DNA of 64,000 nt from Flavisolibacter amylovorans (GTDB lineage: Bacteria; Bacteroidota; Bacteroidia; Chitinophagales; Chitinophagaceae). The position numbers were made by a program, and so were the translations under genes. Below the pieces are notes generated by a model. That model did not search any database, was not told where the DNA came from, and saw only the letters and a program-made list of their open reading frames with translations. The stretch is from contig NZ_BAABGY010000001.1 in the NCBI RefSeq assembly GCF_039541815.1, positions 186,001 to 250,000 on the forward strand. The letters are read 5' to 3'. Shown in pieces: positions 59,071-64,000 of the stretch; the first letter of the stretch is position 1, and each line of letters opens with the position of its first letter.

Positions 59071-60009
59071 CTATCTAAGGAGGAGCTCGCAAGGCTTGAG
59101 GCCCGTATGCTTCTTGAACGCGGTGGAGAAGTGGGAGATCGAGGAGTAGCCGAGCAGCACCGACACTTCCGTTACCGAAAGCCCCTTATCATACAAGAGG
59201 TATTTGGCATGCTCCATGCGCTGGCCCTGGTAAAATTCGAAGATGGTGGTGCCGAACAGCTCCTTGAAGCCTTTTTTGAGGTAGCACTCGTTGATGGCCA
59301 CCTTGCGGCTCAGCTCCTTGATGGTAATGGGTTCGCCGATATGCTCCAGCAGCACGTCGCGCGCGCGTAGGATCTTTTCACGGTCGTCGGTGTTGGCCAG
59401 GAAGCGGCATTCGAACACCTCGGGCTCCTTCTCGCCCTGCAGCAGGCAGCTCAGCGAGTTGAGCAGGAGGAGCTGCACCTGCGCGTTCACGAAGATATTG
59501 GCCAGCGAATCGGTATAGGTGTGGTTGAGTAGCTGCTCGAGGGTCGCACGCGTCTTGTTGCACAAGGGAAGCGTGCGGCTGAAGGAGCGCGTGTGGCGGA
59601 AGGAGAGCACCGACTCGGTGATGTGCGTACTGTCGGCCTTGCCGCGCGTAAACTGCGCCAGGAAGGAAGGCGTGAAGGAGAACTGCAGCATGTCGAGGCT
59701 CTCGGTCTTTTCCGGACAGGGGCCGCCGGGGTGGATGTGGCAGTTGCTGCAGTCGGATCCGTTGCGGGCGCAATAGGTGTTGCCGGTGAGGCAGAAGTGC
59801 AGCTGCAGGTGGCCTTCGCCGGGGTTGCCTTCGGCATAGTGATAGTGGAGCGTGCCCGAATCCTCGCGCGCCCAGCCCGGGGGCTTCAGGTAGCGGCGGA
59901 TGCTGTAGCGCACCGAGCCGGGTACCTGCTGCACGGTCTCATGGATGAGGGGCTCCGCAGGGGCAAGCTGCGGAGCATCGGCAAAAGGCATCGGGGCGGT
60001 GACGGTCAT
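59071..60009 (-). CDS. AraC family regulator with a Cys-rich N-terminal sensor
   Basis: A 312-residue regulator. The C-terminal domain (about 215-310) has both AraC helix-turn-helices (TIKELSRKVAINECYLKKGF, then SVTEVSVLLGYSSISHFSTA). The N-terminal half contains CARNGSDCSNCHIHPGGPCP, with four Cys and two His in about 20 residues, which could bind a metal or Fe-S centre. The overall plan resembles PchR-like siderophore regulators, but the Cys cluster is unusual. It lies upstream of the NicO-like gene on the same strand. Its TACCTTTG box ends five bases before the ATG. Confidence 0.85.
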   Translation of the reverse strand: MTVTAPMPFADAPQLAPAEPLIHETVQQVPGSVRYSIRRYLKPPGWAREDSGTLHYHYAEGNPGEGHLQLHFCLTGNTYCARNGSDCSNCHIHPGGPCPEKTESLDMLQFSFTPSFLAQFTRGKADSTHITESVLSFRHTRSFSRTLPLCNKTRATLEQLLNHTYTDSLANIFVNAQVQLLLLNSLSCLLQGEKEPEVFECRFLANTDDREKILRARDVLLEHIGEPITIKELSRKVAINECYLKKGFKELFGTTIFEFYQGQRMEHAKYLLYDKGLSVTEVSVLLGYSSISHFSTAFKKHTGLKPCELLLR

Positions 60010-60014
60010 CGGGG

Positions 60015-60022
60015 CAAAGGTA
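60015..60022 (-). promoter_or_regulatory. -7 box of the AraC gene
   Basis: CAAAGGTA reads TACCTTTG on the minus strand and ends five bases before the start codon, consistent with a leaderless transcript. Confidence 0.6.
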
Positions 60023-60100
60023 CGCCGGGCGCAGCCCCCCGCTTGTCAACGAAGTGTAAAGTATTGGCGCCGTTGCCTGGTTGCGGTCGTTCTGCTAGTC

Positions 60101-60240
60101 GTGAGCGGGTGAGCAAGTGAGCAGGTGAGCGTCTGACGGCTTATTAGTTTCCTTCTGAATTAGTATGGTTCGCTCCTGACTGGGTCTTACCTAACCCATT
60201 CTCCTTTGCGCACGGCTCACCCGCTCACCCGCTCACCGCT
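60101..60240. repeat. Inverted pair of GTGAGCGG tandem arrays
   Basis: GTGAGCGGGTGAGCAAGTGA then GCAGGTGAGCG (60101-60132) is mirrored by GCTCACCCGCTCACCCGCTC then ACCGC (60214-60240). It lies between the divergent AraC and lpxC/fabZ genes and contains no gene. Confidence 0.75.
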
Positions 60241-60293
60241 CCCGGCTCCCGGGCCGATTTCGGGACGACTTCCCCCGGTGGTCCCTTTTTTCA

Positions 60294-60301
60294 TACTTTC
60301 G
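60294..60301 (+). promoter_or_regulatory. -7 box of the lpxC/fabZ operon
   Basis: TACTTTCG, one base from TAnnTTTG, ends 4 bases before the ATG at 60306. Confidence 0.45.
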
Positions 60302-60305
60302 CGCC

Positions 60306-61727
60306 ATGCTTTCCGAGAATAAAGCTCCTGAATATCAGCATACATTGGCCAGCGAGGTCACGATCAGCGGGGTGGGCATCCATTCCGGCGAAACGGTGAC
60401 CATGCACCTGAAGCCCGCCGACGCCCACACGGGCATCGTGTTTCAGCGGGTGGACCTGCCGGGCAAGCCCTCCGTGAAGGCCGACGTCGACAACGTGATC
60501 GAGACCACCCGAAGCACCACCATCGGTGCCGGCGAGGCCCGCGTGTCCACGATCGAGCACCTCATGGCGGCCCTCTTCGCCAACGGCATCGACAACGTCT
60601 GCATCGAGATCGACGGCGCCGAAGTGCCCATCCTCGACGGCTCCTCCGCACCCTTCGTGGAGGCGCTGGTACGCACCGGCCGCCAGCAGCAGGGCTCCGT
60701 AAAAACATACTATACGCTCCAGCACAACATTGTGTTCGTGGACGATGAGAAAAAAGTGGAGATGGTGGCCATGCCCTACAACGGCTACCGCCTCAACACC
60801 CTCATCGACTTCAACTCGGTGGTGCTCGGCACACAGCACGCGTCGCTGAAGGATATCTCCGAATTCAACGACCAGATCGCTTCCTGCCGCACCTTCTGCT
60901 TCTTCCACGAGCTCGAGTACCTCTTCGACAACAACCTGATCAAAGGGGGCAACAAGGAGAACGCGATCGTGGTGGTGGAGAACCCGGTGACCGAGGCGCA
61001 GACGAAGAAGCTCGCCAAATATTTTACCGGCATCGATATCCCGAGCGGCCGCGGCTACCTCAATAACGAGACGCTGCGCTTCAACAACGAGCCGGCGCGC
61101 CACAAACTCCTCGACGTGGTGGGCGACCTTGCCCTCGTGGGCATGCCCTTCAGGGCACACATCATCGCCAACAAACCCGGGCACGCCACCAACGTGGCCT
61201 TCGCCAAGAAGATCAAGGAGCACCTGAAGAAGAACAAGATCAAGGGCGATATTCCGGTGTACGACATCGAGAAGCCGCCGCTCTTCGACACGGTGGCCAT
61301 CGAGAAGATCCTGCCGCACCGCTACCCGATGCTGATGGTGGACAAGATCATCGAGCTGACCGACAAGCACGTGGTGGGCATCAAGAATGTGACGTACAAC
61401 GAGCCCTTCTTCCAGGGGCACTTCCCGGGCAACTACGTGATGCCGGGCGTGCTGATGGTGGAGGCGCTGGCCCAGTGCGGTGGCATCCTGGCGATCCCGA
61501 AAGACAATCCCGAAGACAAGTACGACACCTATTTCATCAAGATCGACAACTGCAAGTTCAAGCAGAAAGTGGTTCCGGGCGATACGCTCATTCTCAAGAT
61601 GGAGCTTTCCAACCCGATCCGCCGTGGCCTTTGTGAAATGAAAGGAACTATTTTTGTCAACAACAAGATCGCCGTGGAAGCGGACCTGGTGGCCCAAATC
61701 GTAAAAAGACCGAAGAACAATGATTAG
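60306..61727 (+). CDS. lpxC: Bifunctional LpxC deacetylase / FabZ dehydratase
   Basis: A 473-residue fusion typical of Bacteroidota. LpxC (about 1-300) removes the N-acetyl group from UDP-3-O-acyl-GlcNAc, the committed lipid A step; it has VSTIEHLMAALFANG with zinc His near residue 86 and ARHKLLDVVGDLALVG with zinc His/Asp near 265-269. FabZ (about 320-473) dehydrates 3-hydroxyacyl-ACP; it has LPHRYPMLMVDKIIEL with catalytic His near 336 and GHFPGNYVMPGVLMVEALAQ with Glu. Both activities draw on the same hydroxyacyl pool. It overlaps lpxA by eight bases. Confidence 0.97.
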   Translation: MLSENKAPEYQHTLASEVTISGVGIHSGETVTMHLKPADAHTGIVFQRVDLPGKPSVKADVDNVIETTRSTTIGAGEARVSTIEHLMAALFANGIDNVCIEIDGAEVPILDGSSAPFVEALVRTGRQQQGSVKTYYTLQHNIVFVDDEKKVEMVAMPYNGYRLNTLIDFNSVVLGTQHASLKDISEFNDQIASCRTFCFFHELEYLFDNNLIKGGNKENAIVVVENPVTEAQTKKLAKYFTGIDIPSGRGYLNNETLRFNNEPARHKLLDVVGDLALVGMPFRAHIIANKPGHATNVAFAKKIKEHLKKNKIKGDIPVYDIEKPPLFDTVAIEKILPHRYPMLMVDKIIELTDKHVVGIKNVTYNEPFFQGHFPGNYVMPGVLMVEALAQCGGILAIPKDNPEDKYDTYFIKIDNCKFKQKVVPGDTLILKMELSNPIRRGLCEMKGTIFVNNKIAVEADLVAQIVKRPKNND

Positions 61728-62514
61728 TCCTTTAGCGCAGATACATCCCAACGCGAAGATCGGCAACAACGTCACCATCGATCCGTTCACCGTCGTTTAC
61801 GATGATGTGGAGATCGGCGACGGCACCCACATCATGCCCAACGTCACGGTCTTCAGCGGCTCCCGTATCGGCAAGGACTGCACTATTTTCCCCGGCGCCG
61901 TCATCGGCGCCATTCCCCAGGACCTCAAGTTCGTAGGCGAGGCCACCACCGCCGAGATCGGCGACCGCACCACCATCCGCGAATGCGTGACCATTCACCG
62001 CGGCACCAAGGACAAGTGGACGACGCGCGTCGGCGCCGACTGCCTGCTCATGGCCTATGTGCACGTGGCGCACGACTGCATCGTGGGCAACAACGTGATC
62101 CTCGCCAACGCCGTGCAGCTCGCCGGCCACGTACTGATCGACGACTATGCGCGCATCGGCGGCCACTGCGGCGTGCACCAGTTCATTCATATCGGCGCGC
62201 ATACCTATGTAGGCGCGCAGCTCCTTATCCGCAAAGACATTCCGCCCTTCGTAAAGGCGGCCCGCGACCCGCTTTCCTTCGTGGGCGTCAACTCCGTGGG
62301 CCTCGGCCGCGCGGGCTACAGCAAGGAATCCATCGACGAGATCTCCGCCATCTACCACGTGCTCTTCGTGGAGAAGCATCCCGTGTCGAAGTCGATCGAG
62401 TTGATCAAGACCAACTTCCCCGCCACCGAAACCCGCGACAACATCCTCTCCTTCATCGAAAGCTCCAAGGCCGGCATCATCAAGCGCAATGCAAAGGGCG
62501 GCGATGAGGATTGA
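61720..62514 (+). CDS. lpxA: UDP-N-acetylglucosamine acyltransferase
   Basis: A 264-residue left-handed beta-helix acyltransferase that puts a hydroxyacyl chain on UDP-GlcNAc, the first lipid A step. Hexapeptide repeats run from IHPNAKIGNNVTIDPFTVVY to about residue 185. The catalytic His is in NAVQLAGHVLIDDYARIGGH, and GVHQFIHIGAHTYVGAQ follows. The C-terminal domain is helical. It is coupled to lpxC/fabZ upstream and an ABC ATPase downstream. Confidence 0.97.
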   Translation: MISPLAQIHPNAKIGNNVTIDPFTVVYDDVEIGDGTHIMPNVTVFSGSRIGKDCTIFPGAVIGAIPQDLKFVGEATTAEIGDRTTIRECVTIHRGTKDKWTTRVGADCLLMAYVHVAHDCIVGNNVILANAVQLAGHVLIDDYARIGGHCGVHQFIHIGAHTYVGAQLLIRKDIPPFVKAARDPLSFVGVNSVGLGRAGYSKESIDEISAIYHVLFVEKHPVSKSIELIKTNFPATETRDNILSFIESSKAGIIKRNAKGGDED

Positions 62515-63139
62515 GCTTTCGGGCACCGGCCGGCGCTTCAACCAGGATTGGATCTTCCGCCGCGCCGATCTTTCGTTTACTTCCGGCGAAGCATACGCCC
62601 TTACCGGGCCCAATGGCTCCGGCAAATCCACCCTCCTCCAGGTCATCGGCGGACTGATGCAGCCCAGCGAGGGCAAGGTGACCTATCACCAGGATGACAA
62701 GACCGTCGCTCCCGAATCCATCTTTCAGCACGTAGCCCTGGCCGCGCCTTACCTCGAGGTCATCGAGGAGTTTACCGCCACCGAGTTTCTGGAATTCCAC
62801 CGGCGCTTCAAGCCGTTGCGCGCGGGCAGGAGCGTGCAAGAGATCGTCGACCGCATTGGCCTCGCCGGGGCCGCGCACAAACAGATCCGCCAGTACTCTT
62901 CCGGCATGAAGCAGCGCGTAAAGCTGGCGCAGGCCTTCTACTCCGATACGCCCGTATTATTACTGGACGAGCCCACCTCCAACCTCGATGCCACCGGGAT
63001 ACAGTTATACAAAGACCTAGTAGCTGAAGAGGGCGCGGGCCGCCTCCTCATCGTTTGCTCCAACGATCCTGTTGAGTACGAGTTCTGCAACACGGTGCTC
63101 TCCGTGATGGACTATAAGCCGGCTACTACCCGGCGCTGA
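62504..63139 (+). CDS. ABC transporter ATP-binding protein
   Basis: A 211-residue ATPase with Walker A GPNGSGKSTLLQV, signature YSSGMKQRVKLAQAF, Walker B VLLLDEPTSNLDA and a switch region ending CSNDPVEYEF; the usual H-loop His is replaced by Asn-Asp (CSNDP). It overlaps lpxA by 11 bases and is the last gene of the lipid A operon. No permease is next to it. Proximity suggests an envelope lipid task, but this is inference. The H-loop change may reduce hydrolysis. Confidence 0.88.
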   Translation: MRIELSGTGRRFNQDWIFRRADLSFTSGEAYALTGPNGSGKSTLLQVIGGLMQPSEGKVTYHQDDKTVAPESIFQHVALAAPYLEVIEEFTATEFLEFHRRFKPLRAGRSVQEIVDRIGLAGAAHKQIRQYSSGMKQRVKLAQAFYSDTPVLLLDEPTSNLDATGIQLYKDLVAEEGAGRLLIVCSNDPVEYEFCNTVLSVMDYKPATTRR

Positions 63140-63141
63140 GA

Positions 63142-63434
63142 TTTCATGCAAAGGCGCAAAGTGCGCGAAGCACGCAAACGTCAGTGCGGGCTTCCGTCAG
63201 GTCATTGCGAGCGAAGCGAAGCAATCTCCACAACCTACGGAGTGTTCCTGCTGCTGCGGCTTGGAGGCACTCCGCGTGACGGAGGAGATTGCTTCGCTTC
63301 CCTCGCAACGACAGAAAGGCTCCGCCATTGGCGGAGCCTTTCTGTAAAAAAAGGGTGCACCGAAGTATAAACCGTAAACCATTTGCGCTCTTTGCGCGCT
63401 CGGCGCCAAAGGCTTCGGCCGGCGACGCGTGAAA
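63142..63434. repeat. Family C element, copy 2, with nested repeats
   Basis: The outer arms are TTTCATGCAAAGGCGCAAAG then TGCGCGAAGCACGCAAA (63142-63178) and ATTTGCGCTCTTTGCGCGCT then CGGCGCC (63381-63407). Nested inside are CATTGCGAGCGAAGCGAAGC then AATCTCC (63203-63229), its reverse GGAGATTGCTTCGCTTCCCT then CGCAACGA (63285-63312), and a terminator. It fills the gap between the ABC gene and hemL. Confidence 0.65.
63311..63345. terminator. Perfect 16-bp terminator hairpin between convergent genes
   Basis: ACAGAAAGGCTCCGCC and its exact reverse complement flank ATT, with A-rich flanks. It serves the ABC gene and hemL. Confidence 0.75.
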
Positions 63435-63450
63435 GGAGCCTGCCTGCGGG

Positions 63451-64000
63451 CTACAGAATCTCCTTCAGGCTTTCTTCCGCTGCGCTGATCGTTGCATCCA
63501 GGTCCGCCTGCGTGAGGGCATTCGACAGGAACCAGGTCTCGAAGGCGGAGGGCGGCAGGTACACGCCGCGGTCGAGCATGGCGTGGAAGAATTTATTGAA
63601 TAGTGCATTGTTGGCGGAGGCCGCCGATGCGAAGTCCGTAACCGGGTGATCCGAGAAGTGCACGGAGATCATGGAGCCGAGCTGGTTGATCACGAAGGGC
63701 GTTCTCGATGCTTCGAGCACACGCTGCAGGCCCGCTTTGAGGTACTCCGTTTTCTGCTCCAGCTCCGTATAAATACCGGGATTGCTCCTCAGCTCCTGCA
63801 GCAGCGTATAGCCGGCGATCATGGCGAGCGGGTTGCCGCTGAGGGTACCCGCCTGGTACACGGCGCCGAGCGGCGCGATCTGCTGCATGATCTCCAGGCG
63901 GCCACCGAAGGCGCCCACGGGCATGCCGGCGCCGATCACTTTACCATACGTTACGAGATCGGCGTCAACGCCCAATCGCTCCTGCGCGCCGCCGGGCGCC
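63451..64000 (-). CDS. hemL: Glutamate-1-semialdehyde 2,1-aminomutase, C-terminal part
   Basis: The gene enters from the right edge of the window; about 182 residues are visible. GAQERLGVDADLVTYGKVIG then AGMPVGAFGG carries the PLP-binding Lys in TYGK. YQAGTLSGNPLAMIAGYTLL is diagnostic for this enzyme within class III aminotransferases. It makes 5-aminolevulinate for haem from glutamate semialdehyde. The C-terminus (FETWFLSNALTQADLDATIS) matches the family end. Confidence 0.93.
   Translation of the reverse strand, partial: APGGAQERLGVDADLVTYGKVIGAGMPVGAFGGRLEIMQQIAPLGAVYQAGTLSGNPLAMIAGYTLLQELRSNPGIYTELEQKTEYLKAGLQRVLEASRTPFVINQLGSMISVHFSDHPVTDFASAASANNALFNKFFHAMLDRGVYLPPSAFETWFLSNALTQADLDATISAAEESLKEIL

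Overview
This 64 kb window is a GC-rich chromosomal segment from a Bacteroidota bacterium, most likely Chitinophagaceae-like. The lineage call rests on gene content and signals: three secreted proteins with type IX secretion (T9SS) C-terminal sorting domains, a TonB-dependent receptor with an N-terminal carboxypeptidase-regulatory-like domain, a fused lpxC-fabZ gene followed by lpxA, an ftsX / DUF3098 / uppP cluster, a GldM-related gene, -7 promoter boxes of the TAnnTTTG type, and almost no Shine-Dalgarno sequences. I see no rRNA, tRNA, CRISPR array, phage or transposase gene.

Layout. 1-7.1 kb: the 3' end of a giant repetitive T9SS cargo protein, then a TonB-dependent receptor. 7.3-9.9 kb: a compact operon of small membrane or envelope proteins ending in a winged-helix regulator. 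10-11.7 kb: a GldM-like lipoprotein gene split by an in-frame stop, then a PAS-LuxR regulator. 12.2-14.6 kb: an ABC exporter operon with a LolA-like protein. 14.8-16 kb: pdxA. 16.3-21.7 kb: two T9SS cargo proteins, one an M14 zinc carboxypeptidase. 21.8-24.9 kb: rsmA, a 2-hydroxyacid dehydrogenase, greA and a HIT protein. 25-28.7 kb: an acetyltransferase, a lipoprotein, ruvC, an LPG-synthase-like membrane protein and a DUF3108 protein. 29-34.2 kb, minus strand: an MBL-fold hydrolase, an MFS transporter, uppP, DUF3098 and ftsX. 34.5-42.7 kb: leuS, an AraC regulator, a DoxX fusion, an M23 peptidase and a TraB/GumN-like lipoprotein. 42.9-46 kb: a small XRE regulator and a duplicated gene pair for cysteine-containing secreted proteins. 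46.3-55.1 kb: a NmrA/MarR pair, ruvB, a response regulator, a START protein, recQ and a metal P-type ATPase. 55.2-64 kb: tsaE, alanine dehydrogenase, a Bax-inhibitor-like protein, a NicO-like membrane protein, an AraC regulator, the lpxC/fabZ-lpxA-ABC operon and the C-terminal part of hemL.

How the genes fit together. Most of the window is housekeeping: translation, DNA repair, lipid A and peptidoglycan precursors, and cofactors. It is interleaved with envelope and secretion genes. The striking part is between the genes. Nearly every longer intergenic gap carries inverted repeats of several unrelated families. Many are blocks of short tandem units followed by the same units in reverse orientation, which could form long RNA hairpins. 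Copies of one family recur across the window, supply stop codons to neighbouring genes, and in leuS appear to sit in frame inside the coding sequence. I regard this repeat network and the duplicated secreted-protein locus, whose leader looks better conserved than its coding region, as the best candidates for undescribed biology here.
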